From Actinomadura litoris (GTDB taxonomy: Bacteria > Actinomycetota > Actinomycetes > Streptosporangiales > Streptosporangiaceae): 64,000 nt of DNA. Numbering within the stretch: position 1 is the stretch's first letter; each line of letters starts with the position of its first letter. The translations under genes were made by a program, and so were the position numbers. Of the stretch, positions 25,537 through 34,252 are shown piece by piece. The stretch covers positions 124,001-188,000 of the forward strand of contig NZ_WOFH01000015.1 in NCBI RefSeq assembly GCF_009733595.1, in the 5' to 3' direction. A model generated the notes under the pieces. The model ran no database searches. It saw only the letters and a list, made by a program, of their open reading frames with translations, and was not told the origin of the DNA.

Positions 25537-25688
25537 GGGCCCTCGGCCGCGCTGGTCCAGCACGGTGCGGACGTCGGTCACCGCCTGGGCGATGGTGTAG
25601 CGCGCCGCGCGGGTGCCCTGCCGCAGGTCCTCTGCACCGCCTTCGGCGACTCGGGCGTCGACCGGGCGTGCGGGAGGGTGCGCACGTC

Positions 25689-25934
25689 ATGGCCGACGGC
25701 GGTTGCCAGGGCAACCCAGGCGTGATCATGCCGTACCGAAAACTCCGCGACGGCAGCGAGCTGCCCTCGTGGAAGCAGCAGATCAATACCGTTCACAAGC
25801 ACGTCCGCGCCCGGGTCGAGCACGCGTTCGCGCACATGAACAGCTGGGCCCTCCTGCGCAACTGCCGCCGCAAATGCAGCGGCGTCCACCACGCGACTCG
25901 CGGCATCGCCCTCATATCAAGGAACGGGCACTGA
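25689..25934 (+). pseudogene. IS5-family transposase, C-terminal fragment
   Basis: The frame reads ADGGCQGNPGVIMPYRKLRD, GSELPSWKQQINTVHKHVRA and RVEHAFAHMNSWALLRNCRR, the C-terminal DDE region (with the RVEHAF glutamate) of actinobacterial IS5-group transposases. The first two catalytic acids and the whole N-terminus are absent, and no terminal inverted repeats are evident. Confidence 0.75.
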
Positions 25935-25976
25935 GGGTGAGAGCCAGACGACAGCCGGGCCCGAGCCCGATCCTTG

Positions 25977-26504
25977 TCATTCGAGGTAGAGATGCGATAG
26001 CCGGGGCAGGTGGCGGCGCATCTCCTCGGTGTCCTCGAAATCCCAACCGAAGGTGATAGGAGGATAGTTGATCGTGAACGCTTCGGCGGGGAGTTGCTCG
26101 CCGGTCTTCTGCCGATAGGCGTTCCAGGCAATGCCCAGCACGGGCTCTCCATCCAGGTCCTCGCCCTTCTCGGCGGCCGCCATCACCGCGGGCATGCCAG
26201 CCAGGGCGTCCGGGTCGGCGACGGCCTGGTCGAAGACCTCCCGCCCCTGGCTGATCAACCAGCCGCGGAAATATTCAAAGCCGTCGTCGGAGGCCCCTCC
26301 GTTGATCAGATAGGCAGCCGCCCACAGCTCAGCCCGATAGGACTCGGCCATCAGCTCCCACAACGGCTGCGCCGCCCGCACGATCTCCGCAGCAGGCCGC
26401 CGGACAAGGACGGCCGACGCACTCTCGGCAACGTTGTCTGCACTCGGCTCCGCTAGGCCCACCCGTGCCTCAGCGATGAGGCTCCAGAACTGATCACGAT
26501 TCAT
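25977..26504 (-). CDS. DUF4240-domain protein
   Basis: This 175-residue protein starts at ATG 26504, where the family's opening 'M-x-x-x-x-F-W-x-L-I' begins (MNRDQFWSLIAEARVG). Other hallmarks are YLINGGASDDGFEYFRGWLI, SQGREVFDQAVADPDALAG and the end WDFEDTEEMRRHLPRLSHLY. DUF4240 proteins are widespread soluble actinobacterial proteins without a known activity. The gene stands alone between remnants. Confidence 0.8.
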   Translation of the reverse strand: MNRDQFWSLIAEARVGLAEPSADNVAESASAVLVRRPAAEIVRAAQPLWELMAESYRAELWAAAYLINGGASDDGFEYFRGWLISQGREVFDQAVADPDALAGMPAVMAAAEKGEDLDGEPVLGIAWNAYRQKTGEQLPAEAFTINYPPITFGWDFEDTEEMRRHLPRLSHLYLE

Positions 26505-26896
26505 GGCGCGCAGCGTCCCAGGCTCGCCACGCCCAAGGCAAGCCTTCACGGCGCCCGGAACGGAACAGAGAGTTCGAGAACGGACTTTAGACCGGACCAG
26601 CGTCCGAGGCGGCCTTCGGGCCGGTGGGGGCCTGGCCACTATGACTCAGTTGCTCACCCGCCGTGCCCGCGCCGCGCAGTACCGCCAGCAGGTCGCTGCC
26701 CCTGGTCGGCGGGCTGCTGAAGGCGGTGAGGACCTACCGCGAGCTGTATTGGCTGGGGATCGCCACGTTCGGCGGCTGCCTGCGCGATCCTTCGCAGGCC
26801 CCTTGCGCGCCGTGCCAGCCGGGGTGTCGTGAGCAGCAGAGGTTCCTACGGTCCGCCTCGCAGGGGCGGCTCGTGCCAGAGGTCGGTTTCGGCGGC

Positions 26897-27150
26897 CGGC
26901 CCGAAGGGTCTCCTCAAGGGCGCGGCGTGCGGTGGCCTCGCTGTCCCCCTCGCCGATGTCGGCGAGGATGCCGAGAGTCGCTCTGCCTGCCGCTGCCGCC
27001 TCCTCCCACCGCCGTGCCTGCCATAGCACGATTCCCAGATGGGTCAACGCCTCGCCTTCGAAATGGCGCTCGCCGATTTCGCGGGAGACGGCGATCGCGT
27101 CAGTGCACGCGGCGATGGCCTCGTCCAGCCGCTGTACCTGCTGTAATGCG
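26897..27150 (-). pseudogene. TPR-protein fragment
   Basis: About 84 codons read as TPR helices (QRLDEAIAACTDAIAVSREI, GERHFEGEALTHLGIVLWQA, RRWEEAAAAGRATLGILADI), typical of the C-terminus of actinobacterial NB-ARC/TPR regulators. The flanking sequence is out of frame, so it is a relic, possibly of the same kind of gene as the NB-ARC remnant at 13.1-14.4 kb. Confidence 0.65.
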
Positions 27151-27212
27151 CGCCAGAATGGCCAAGGCCGCGCTTTCGACGTTCTGGCCCGTCCGAAGAG
27201 TGGGTGTGCACC

Positions 27213-27310
27213 CGGGGCCCTCGATGGCGCTTTCGCGGAGCGTGCAGTCCAGGAAGGCGACCGAGCCGGTGGCGTGCAGGCCGGTGAGGTTGGCGTAGTC
27301 GAGGCGGCAC
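27213..27310 (-). pseudogene. Pentapeptide-repeat gene fragment
   Basis: The minus strand encodes ANLTGLHATGSVAFLDCTLR and ESAIE, which matches the intact protein at 24352-24939 (TGLHATGSLAFLDCTLREAT). The DNA is nearly identical over about 70 bp. It marks a recent partial duplication or the other end of a rearrangement. Confidence 0.7.
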
Positions 27311-27508
27311 TCCCACAGCCAGCCCTCCCTTTTCTCTCTCTGGTCAAGATCACCCAGGATGTCACTCCGTGACACATAACACAGAGTGATGGACAGGCTC
27401 AATCATCCGTCGTGATCGTCATTACTCTGCGCAATGCCACTCGCTGTGATACTCCAGAAGCCTTTCGGGCCCACCCTCACGTGCTGGTGCGCGGGCCCGA
27501 AGAAATCA

Positions 27509-28102
27509 CTACCTTCCCGGGACAGTCGCAGTTATATTCCAGACTTGGTTCGGTGCCGGTTTGCCGTCGATCGAGTAGCAGTCCCAGACATGGATCGTGG
27601 TGCCGTTGTCCTCTCTGGGCCCCTCGATGTCGAGGCAGCGGCCGCCAGCGAAGTTCTTGAGTTGCCAATACCCGTAGTCGCCGCTAGGAATTGCCTCCCA
27701 TAGCTGGTTGAAGTGGTAGTTGCACTCGAACTGGTAGACCAGGTTGCCGTTGCCGTTGGGACTGTCCTCGGATTTGTCGAGGCACTTTCCAGAGTGCGCG
27801 TTAATAAATCTGTAGACAGGATTACCGCTGGCACTGTGACCCATTAACTCGCGCGACCACCTCTGGTTCCACACGTACGTTTCAGGCGAGAAGTTTCTCC
27901 ACTCCCACAGGTGCACTCGGCCTCTGTCGCCGGTCGAAAAGTTCGCTACGTCCAGGACCTTGTATGGACGCCACAGGCTTTTAATTCCGAAGCCAAGATC
28001 CGCCGCATGCGCGGACGTGGCAGTGCACGTAAGCATCCCCATGACCGCGACTCCAGCCATCGAACCTGCCGCGATACATCTCGCTCTTTTCCGCTTCCAC
28101 AT
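27509..28102 (-). CDS. Secreted ricin B-type lectin domain protein
   Basis: This 197-residue protein starts at ATG 28102. The signal peptide is MWKRKRARCIAAGSMAGVAV plus a hydrophobic stretch ending TATSAHA before ADLG. The mature protein is a beta-trefoil lectin with the three QxW marks (NQRWSREL, NQLWEAIP, NQVWNITA) and CLDKSEDSPNGNGNLVYQF and RCLDIEGPREDNGTTIHVWD repeats. It should bind carbohydrate outside the cell. It is shorter than enzyme-linked RICIN proteins and has no catalytic domain. The GC content is lower than average, in keeping with transfer. Confidence 0.85.
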   Translation of the reverse strand: MWKRKRARCIAAGSMAGVAVMGMLTCTATSAHAADLGFGIKSLWRPYKVLDVANFSTGDRGRVHLWEWRNFSPETYVWNQRWSRELMGHSASGNPVYRFINAHSGKCLDKSEDSPNGNGNLVYQFECNYHFNQLWEAIPSGDYGYWQLKNFAGGRCLDIEGPREDNGTTIHVWDCYSIDGKPAPNQVWNITATVPGR

Positions 28103-28302
28103 TCCTGTTACTCTCTCCCGCAAAGTGGGTTGGTCACTGGTAAGGATGCCCAAAATCTCTTCTTGCCCTGCGCACAACGTTGACCTGTGTTGGTCTTAGA
28201 TGCTTCAAGCGTCACCATTGACGGATACCAATCTTTCGTCTATGTGAGGAAAATTGGCTCGCCGGAGTGAGTAAATCGGCTCGCCCCGAACAGCGAGGTG
28301 CC

Positions 28303-28578
28303 ATGGCTGATCGCGAGATGAGTGATCTTGAGACGGCTCTGCGCGCCGCTCTTGAACGGTGGGGCCCGGAGATCGCCGACACGGCGCCGGCCGCCGCGCT
28401 GGACACCGCCCGCCGCTTGGACGGCCCGAAGGTCAGCCCGTCGGCTGCGTCGCTGCTGCACGGCCAGCTCCGCCAGTACCTGGCTGACCTGCGGGAACTC
28501 GCCCCATCCGGTGAGGAGGGCGACGAGATCGACGAGCTGACCGAGCGCCGCCGCAAGCGCCGGGCCGCGGGCGAGTGA
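28303..28578 (+). CDS. Phage small-terminase-like protein
   Basis: This helical 91-residue protein starts at ATG 28303 with GAGG upstream (an in-frame ATG at 28318 is also possible). It reads EMSDLETALRAALERWGPEI, PKVSPSAASLLHGQLRQYLA and DEIDELTERRRKRRAAGE. Size, the basic tail and position immediately before a large terminase fit the short small-terminase/HNH-neighbour proteins of actinophages. It overlaps or abuts the terminase start. Function is inferred from context. Confidence 0.5.
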   Translation: MADREMSDLETALRAALERWGPEIADTAPAAALDTARRLDGPKVSPSAASLLHGQLRQYLADLRELAPSGEEGDEIDELTERRRKRRAAGE

Positions 28579-28605
28579 TCCCCACCCTCGACAGCGTGGT
28601 CGAGG

Positions 28606-31383
28606 GTGAGGATCTGCACGGTGCCCGACTTCGCCGCCTCGGCCGGTCAGGAGTGCATCGACCTCGCCGCGAAGGCGGGCCTGCATCTCGATCCTTGGCA
28701 AACATGGGTCCTACATCGGGCCCTCGGCGAGCGCGACGACGGCCGTTGGAGCGCTTTCGAGGCGGGGCTGATAGCGCCGAGGCAGAACGGGAAAGCCCTC
28801 GCTAGGGAAACACCGACCCTGACCGCGAATCGCGGCTGGATCACCATGGCGGACGCCCGCGTCGGCGACAAAGTCTGGCACCCAACTGGGCAGGCCACGG
28901 CCGTTACGCACCTCCATGCGGTCCAGACGAACCGCGAGTGCTATCGCGTGACCACGACGGATGGCCGGTCTGTCATCGCCGACGCGGAACACCTGTGGAC
29001 CGTGACCGACCGGCGGCGGGAGCGGTCCTCAGGGGCGCGGTCGCAGCGGCGGCGATGGTTCGAAACCCGCACACTGAGCACGCGCGAGATGCTCGCCGAG
29101 GGGCTCTCGCGGTCCGCCTCCGGCAGTCGTACGTCCACGACGGCCGGCAAGGCGTACCTCACCAATGAGTACCGATTCGGCCTCCCCGTCCAGGAGCCGC
29201 TGAGGCCGCCGGACGTCAACCTGCCGCTCGATCCGCACCTGCTCGGTGCCTGGCTCGGGGACGGGCGTTCGGCTTGCGGGGCGCTTACCTGCGACGATGG
29301 GGACGCGGCCCACTGGCGCGCGGCGATCCGTGAGGCGGGGTTCATTCCGACCGACTGCGTGTCGCAGAACGCGTGCCAGACCGGCATCACCACATCTCTC
29401 GGGCCCGGACGACAGAGCCGCTCGTTCGACGGGCACCTGCGACGCCTCGGCCTGCTACGCAACAAGCACGTCCCGGACCTGTACCTCACCGCCGGGACGG
29501 CGCAGCGTGAAGCGCTGCTGCAAGGGCTGATGGACACCAACGGCACGATCGGCGCACGGCGCGGGCAGGCCGAATTCTGCTCGACCAATCGGCGGCTGGC
29601 CAACGGCGTGCTGTTCCTGGCGCGCTCGATCGGCTGGCGAGCGACGATGAGGGAGGGCCGCGCGAGCCTGAGCGGTCGCGACTGCGGCCCCAAGTACCGC
29701 GTGTGCTTCACGCCCACCCGGCAGGACCCGTTCACGCCGGTCCGGATGCCGCGCAAGGCAGAGCGCATCAGAGCGGCCGATGGCGGCAAGGGTCGGGCTG
29801 CGGTCAGCGTCGCGAGCATCGAGCGAGTGGAGTCGGTGCCCGTCTGGTGCATCACCGTCGCCTCGCCGGACGGCCTCTACCTGGCCGGACGGGACCTGAT
29901 CGCGACGCACAACAGCGCGATCTTCGAGGCGCGCACCCTCGCTGGCTTGTTCCTCTTCCACGAGGAACTGATCATCTACAGCGCCCATGAGTTCAAGACC
30001 AGCCAGGAGATCTTCCGGCGCATCCTGGCGCTGATGCAGCGCCGCGCGGCCTTCCGCAAGCGGATCAAGGCCGTGAGCAGGAGTAAGGGCGACGAGGGCA
30101 TTGAGCTGTGGCCGACCGAGGAGTGCCCGAACGGGCAGCGGTTGCGGTTCGTGGCCCGTTCCGGTGGCTCGGGCCGCGGCTTCAGCGGCGACACGGTGTT
30201 CTGGGACGAGTGCCAGAACCTCAGTGACGCCCCAGTGGACGCCCTCATACCGACGATGCTGGCGCGCGAGAACCCCCAACTCTGGTACGGCGGGTCCGCG
30301 CCGGACAAGGACATCGCCCCGTGCGAGCAGATCGCCAGGGTCCGCAACCGGGCGCTCACGGGCGGGGAGACGGCCCGCAAGCTGGCCTACTTCGAGTGGT
30401 CGGTCGAGGTGCACACCTCCGACTGCGAGAGCGGGTGCGCCGAGCACGATGACCGCGACGATCCCGCCACCTGGGCGAAGACCAACCCCGGCCTGCACGT
30501 CCGCGTGTCGCTGGAGATGATCCAGCACCTGCACGACTCCATGTCGATGAAGGGCTTCGACCGAGAGATCCTCTCGGTCGGCAACTACCCGGCGGTCGAC
30601 GGCGGCTGGCAGGTCATCTCCCAGGCCGCGTTCGAGGCGGTCGAGGACGCCGAGTCCCGCGCGCTCGACCCGATCGCGTTCGCGATCGAGGTCGCCCCGG
30701 ACCGGCAGGCCGCGTCCGTCGCCGCGGTCGGGCTGCGCGAGGACGGCCTGCTGCACGGCGAGATCGTCGCCTATGAGGCTGGCACGGCGTGGGTTGCCCC
30801 GTGGATCGAGGCACGGGTTCGCAGGTTGCGGCCGCTGGCGGTGGCGATCGCCCCGGCCGGCCCGACCGGGAGCCTGGAACCGGACCTGGACGACGCGCTC
30901 GCCGAGGCCCAGGAGGACCTGGACGAGGGCGCCCGGATCGAACTGACGCTTGTCAGGGGGATGGACACGGACGCGGCATGCGGTGGCCTGTATGACGCGA
31001 TCGTCCGGCCTCGTAACGCGCCCCCCGACTGGGAGCCCAGCGTCCGCATCCGTCCGCACCCGGCGCTCACGGCGGCCGTGGCGGGCGCTACCAAGCGATA
31101 CATCGGCGACGCGTGGGTGTGGGATCGGCGCGACACGAGTGTGGACCCGTCACCGGTGATCGCGCTGACCGTCGGCCGGTGGGTGTTCCTGACCCGCCCG
31201 CCTGAGGAGAACAAGTCCGCGCAGCCGTGGGCTATGTATGTGAGAAGCGGGCAACTCAGGGAGACGTACGTTACTCAGGGCGGCGCTCCGAAGACCGACC
31301 TTGACCCCGACCGCTCCTTCTCAATGCGAGCAAGGCCACGATTGTCGCACCAGCGGTCCCGATTAGACTATTCACCCAGGTGA
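28606..31383 (+). CDS. Phage terminase large subunit interrupted by an intein
   Basis: The 925-codon frame is a large terminase of about 552 residues plus a 373-residue intein. N-extein: TVPDFAASAGQECIDLAAKA, DPWQTWVLHRALGERDDGRW, then the Walker A strand GLIAPRQNGK. C-extein: SAIFEARTLAGLFLFHEELI, IYSAHEFKTSQEIFRRILAL, Walker B DTVFWDECQNLSDAPVDAL and the later DPIAFAIEVAPDRQAASVAA of the nuclease domain. Splicing restores Walker A as GKS. The start is GTG 28606 (28621 possible). The last 40 residues are atypical, and no portal, capsid or integrase gene follows, so this is a prophage relic even though the frame is intact. Confidence 0.9.
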   Translation: MRICTVPDFAASAGQECIDLAAKAGLHLDPWQTWVLHRALGERDDGRWSAFEAGLIAPRQNGKALARETPTLTANRGWITMADARVGDKVWHPTGQATAVTHLHAVQTNRECYRVTTTDGRSVIADAEHLWTVTDRRRERSSGARSQRRRWFETRTLSTREMLAEGLSRSASGSRTSTTAGKAYLTNEYRFGLPVQEPLRPPDVNLPLDPHLLGAWLGDGRSACGALTCDDGDAAHWRAAIREAGFIPTDCVSQNACQTGITTSLGPGRQSRSFDGHLRRLGLLRNKHVPDLYLTAGTAQREALLQGLMDTNGTIGARRGQAEFCSTNRRLANGVLFLARSIGWRATMREGRASLSGRDCGPKYRVCFTPTRQDPFTPVRMPRKAERIRAADGGKGRAAVSVASIERVESVPVWCITVASPDGLYLAGRDLIATHNSAIFEARTLAGLFLFHEELIIYSAHEFKTSQEIFRRILALMQRRAAFRKRIKAVSRSKGDEGIELWPTEECPNGQRLRFVARSGGSGRGFSGDTVFWDECQNLSDAPVDALIPTMLARENPQLWYGGSAPDKDIAPCEQIARVRNRALTGGETARKLAYFEWSVEVHTSDCESGCAEHDDRDDPATWAKTNPGLHVRVSLEMIQHLHDSMSMKGFDREILSVGNYPAVDGGWQVISQAAFEAVEDAESRALDPIAFAIEVAPDRQAASVAAVGLREDGLLHGEIVAYEAGTAWVAPWIEARVRRLRPLAVAIAPAGPTGSLEPDLDDALAEAQEDLDEGARIELTLVRGMDTDAACGGLYDAIVRPRNAPPDWEPSVRIRPHPALTAAVAGATKRYIGDAWVWDRRDTSVDPSPVIALTVGRWVFLTRPPEENKSAQPWAMYVRSGQLRETYVTQGGAPKTDLDPDRSFSMRARPRLSHQRSRLDYSPR
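28795..29913 (+). other. Intein, class 3-like, with LAGLIDADG endonuclease domain
   Basis: Residues 64-436 of the terminase frame. The first residue is Ala (GK|ALARETPTL), not Cys or Ser. The class 3 triplet is present: Trp131 in block B (AEHLWTV), Cys415 in block F (VWCITV) and Thr434 in block G (IATHN). The intein ends His-Asn, followed by Ser. The endonuclease has motif 1 LLGAWLGDG (residues 212-220, catalytic Asp present) and motif 2 LQGLMDTNG (305-313), where the catalytic second Asp is Asn, so DNA cleavage is probably impaired. Splicing residues all look intact. Confidence 0.88.
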
Positions 31384-32077
31384 TTTGATTCTTCAAAAAC
31401 AGGCCGACTTTCGAAGCGCCTTGCGCATTACCCACCGACTTTTCTTTGATGGTCAGTGAGATCGGGAATTCGAGGGTAGGCCCCGTTGCCTCATTTGACC
31501 TGCGTTCAAGCGGCGTCAACGTTAAAACAGCGAGATAGTGTCCCGCCTTGCTAGACCTCACCGTCCAGTACCACTGAAGGTATTCGGTCTCTTCGTTGAT
31601 AACCTCGACCGGCTCCCCATAGCTACTCACCACCACCGCGGGCGAATCGACCTTTAAGTCTGCTTTCACCCTGGCACTGACTCCCACTAGGCTACCCCAC
31701 CTGGGGCGCGATGTAGCGCCAGGATACGTAGGCGGCCCTGACCAGCGCGGCGGACACGAATCCGCCAAAATAGCTGCAGCCGGACAAACATACGCGCGAA
31801 TAATTGAACTCTCCAGCACTTCTTGACTTTCACCTGAAAGTATAACCACGTTGGAACGGGCGAATTCGCCCTTTTTTCCAGGTAGTTCTAGGCGCGGAAC
31901 TGACGGCGACATTCCACCAGGCGGTGGAGGCGCAGACGCCTTATCCGCCGGGGACTTTTGAAGAATCGCCGTCATCACTCCAGCCACCAAGGAGAGAACC
32001 GTCATCACTAAGTAAAATATTAGCATCTTGTGGAACCCTGAGACTCTTGAGGGCTCTGTTTGCTGCGGGTTTTTCAC
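31271..32077 (-). CDS. Two-helix membrane protein of unknown function, lower GC
   Basis: This 268-residue frame has a GTG start at 32077; an ATG at 32026 just before the first helix is possible. The N-terminal helix is MLIFYLVMTVLSLVAGVMTA, a Pro-rich linker follows, then a mainly beta extracytoplasmic region (VESSSIIR-like strands; EPVEVINEETEYLQWYWTVR; GHYLAVLTLTPLERRSNEA), and a C-terminal helix NSLIGTAGATIVALLALRR with a basic tail. I do not recognise the family. It has clearly lower GC than the window and converges on the terminase with a 113-nt 3' overlap, suggesting recent acquisition. Confidence 0.6.
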   Translation of the reverse strand: MKNPQQTEPSRVSGFHKMLIFYLVMTVLSLVAGVMTAILQKSPADKASAPPPPGGMSPSVPRLELPGKKGEFARSNVVILSGESQEVLESSIIRAYVCPAAAILADSCPPRWSGPPTYPGATSRPRWGSLVGVSARVKADLKVDSPAVVVSSYGEPVEVINEETEYLQWYWTVRSSKAGHYLAVLTLTPLERRSNEATGPTLEFPISLTIKEKSVGNAQGASKVGLFLKNQITWVNSLIGTAGATIVALLALRRSGRGQGRSSERRPE

Positions 32078-32958
32078 TCTTTATTTGTAGCTCAGATCAA
32101 TAGATCAGAATGCCCCTCCGCGCAACTTGCTTTGGCCGTCACCGGACATCGAGCGCAGGAGATCGCGACAGCAAGAGCTTGGAGGGGGAAAGTGACGATT
32201 GTCCTATTCAGCCGTGCAGGCCGGATGGCCGGCCATGTGCGCGAGGAGGCCAGGCGGCTCGACCCGGTAAGGGCCGCGCGGTCCGCCCGGTAGCTCTTAG
32301 GGGCACAGACGAAAGTCGTAGCCCACAGTGACGAAACGACCCCGGAGCTGGCAAGCTTCGGGTCTTTGTCCTTACGGGGGCTGTGATCGCCGGAACCAAG
32401 GGGACAGGCACGCGGGAGAGCGCCTCAACCCTTGGGCCTGGTCTGTGGTGGTGTGGCAGCGGGGTGAGCGCCGGTCGTAGGTGGGCCGGTAGCCGAGCCT
32501 GCGCAGAGGGATCTGCCAGTCGGCGGCGATCGAGTTGTTGCAGGCGGTGTCGGCGGCCAGTCTCCTCGCGACTTCGTCCAGGTAGGCCAGTGGCCGCACG
32601 CCGTCCGCGCCGATCACTACGCCGCAGCGGTCGCACAGTCGAGCGCCTGGCGGTTGGCCGAGGCTATGGCGGACTGGCGGCTGAGAGCGAACCGCCTGGC
32701 GCGTGCGAGCGGGGTGTCGAGGACGTCGCGAGAGCGGAAGAGGTCGTTGACCAGGCGGTTGATGCGGTCGCGTTCCACGGCGAGCTCTCCGACGAGCTTC
32801 GGAGTGGCGGTCTCGCTCGGAGGGCACCCTCGCTGCGCCGCGCCAGTTCGCCGATCCGCGTTCCGCGCCCCGTCTGGAGGACGACTTGAATCTGACACTG
32901 GTGTGAACTCCTACCTTGCCATCGCGACGAGCGGATCGTCCATGGAGGGGGAGGGCTC
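32078..32958. other. Decayed stretch with a possible MerR-type relic
   Basis: Minus-strand pieces at about 32664-32870 read RIGELARRSEGALRA in one frame and KLVGELAVERDRINRLVNDL plus FRSRDVLD in another. They resemble the start and the dimerisation helix of a MerR-type regulator with the middle deleted. At about 32490-32640 another minus-strand piece (LCDRCGVVIGADGVRPLAYL) looks coding but is unidentified. No intact gene. Confidence 0.35.
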
Positions 32959-33699
32959 ATGAGTGATCTAACGGGCAAGGTGGCGCTGGTGACCGGAGGC
33001 AGCCGCGGAATCGGCGCGGCGGTGGCGCGGCGGCTGGCCGGCGCGGGCGCGGCGGTAGCGGTGACCTACGTCAAGGGGGCGGACCAGGCGCGGGAGGTGG
33101 CCGAGGGGATCGAGGCGGACGGCGGCAGGGCCGTGGTCCTCCAGGCCGACCTCACCCGACCCGACGCCGCGGCGCGGGCCGTGGAGCGGACGGTGCGGGA
33201 ACTGGGCCGCATCGACATCCTGGTGAACAACGCGGGGTTCCTCGCCTACGGCCCGCTGGCGGAGGTGACGGCGGCGGAACTGGACCGGGTCCTTGCCGTG
33301 GACGTCCGGTCGGTCTTCCTGGCAGCCCAGGCGGCCGCGCGCCACATGGGCGAAGGCGGGCGGATCATCAGTATCGGGTCGTGCTTCAACGGGCGTGTTC
33401 CCGGCGCGAACTTCGTCCTGCAGGCGACGGCCAAGTCCGCTCTCGTCGGATTGACGAAGGGGCTCGCGCGGGAGCTGGGGCCGCGCGGGATCACCGCCAC
33501 CGTCGTGGACCCGGGGCCGATCGACACCGACATGAACCCGGCCGGCGGCGAGACCGCCGACTTCCAGCGCTCCCTCACCGCGCTGGGGCGGTACGGGGAG
33601 GCCGAGGACATCGCCACCGCTGTGGTCTACCTGGCCGGGCCGGGCGGCCGCTACGTCACCGGCACCGCCCTGGCCGTGGACGGCGGCTACACCGTCTGA
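32959..33699 (+). CDS. Short-chain dehydrogenase/reductase (SDR)
   Basis: This 246-residue protein starts at ATG 32959 behind GGAGGGGGAGG. It has the Rossmann motif KVALVTGGSRGIGAAVARRL, the NNAG motif DILVNNAGFLAYGPL, a Ser in RIISIGSCFNGRVPG and the end RYVTGTALAVDGGYTV. The catalytic YxxxK is altered: the Lys is in LQATAKSALVGLTKGLAREL, but the position four before it is Gln instead of Tyr. The enzyme may be inactive or use a different acid. NAD(P)H binding is expected; the substrate is unknown. An HxlR regulator is convergent 22 bp downstream. Confidence 0.88.
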   Translation: MSDLTGKVALVTGGSRGIGAAVARRLAGAGAAVAVTYVKGADQAREVAEGIEADGGRAVVLQADLTRPDAAARAVERTVRELGRIDILVNNAGFLAYGPLAEVTAAELDRVLAVDVRSVFLAAQAAARHMGEGGRIISIGSCFNGRVPGANFVLQATAKSALVGLTKGLARELGPRGITATVVDPGPIDTDMNPAGGETADFQRSLTALGRYGEAEDIATAVVYLAGPGGRYVTGTALAVDGGYTV

Positions 33700-33720
33700 C
33701 GACCGTCCGGTGCCGGCACG

Positions 33721-34116
33721 TCAGCCGGCCGTGTCGAAGACTTCGCGGTTGGCGGCGATGGCGGGCTGGTGGGCCCGCACCCAGAGGACGAGGTGGTCGA
33801 CGGCCTGCGCGAGCGAGCGGCCGAGCGCGGTGAGTTCGTACTCGACCCGTGGGGGGACCTCGGGGTAGGCGGTCCGGGTGACCAGGCCGTCGCGGTGCAG
33901 CGCGCGCAGGGTGTGTCCGAGCATGCGCTGGGAGATGCCGCTGACCTTCTCGTGCAGGGCGGTGTAGCGCATCGGGCCGGACGCCAGCTCCGTGACGATG
34001 AGGACGGTCCATTTGTCACCGACGCGGGCCAGGACGTCGCGGACGAGCCCGATGGTCTCGACGCAGTCGGGCGCGATCCCTCGGGCGGTCAGTTCGGCGC
34101 GGAGCACGGTGTCCAT
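33721..34116 (-). CDS. HxlR-family transcriptional regulator
   Basis: This 131-residue protein has a winged helix of HxlR type: VRDVLARVGDKWTVLIVTEL, ASGPMRYTALHEKVSGISQR, the recognition helix MLGHTLRALHRDGLVTRTAY and PPRVEYELTALGRSL. A Cys (APDCVE) near residue 18 lies where redox-sensing members carry one. It is divergent from an SRPBCC/FMN-reductase operon with 136 bp between starts, and probably controls it and perhaps the SDR. Confidence 0.9.
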   Translation of the reverse strand: MDTVLRAELTARGIAPDCVETIGLVRDVLARVGDKWTVLIVTELASGPMRYTALHEKVSGISQRMLGHTLRALHRDGLVTRTAYPEVPPRVEYELTALGRSLAQAVDHLVLWVRAHQPAIAANREVFDTAG

Positions 34117-34252
34117 GCGATTGGGCCTTCCCGGTGCGTGGCGTACTTCAAAGTGCGTATCGGCTAGGGGGATTTAAGCCCTGTCAGGCCGCGTTTCCTA
34201 CCGATCGTAGGCGCCGTGGTCCGCTGCGGCGGCCATCGAACGGAGGACACGG

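Noticed and set aside
28303..32077. An intact, inducible prophage
   Set aside because: Only a small and a large terminase gene are present; no portal, capsid, tail, integrase or lysis genes surround them.
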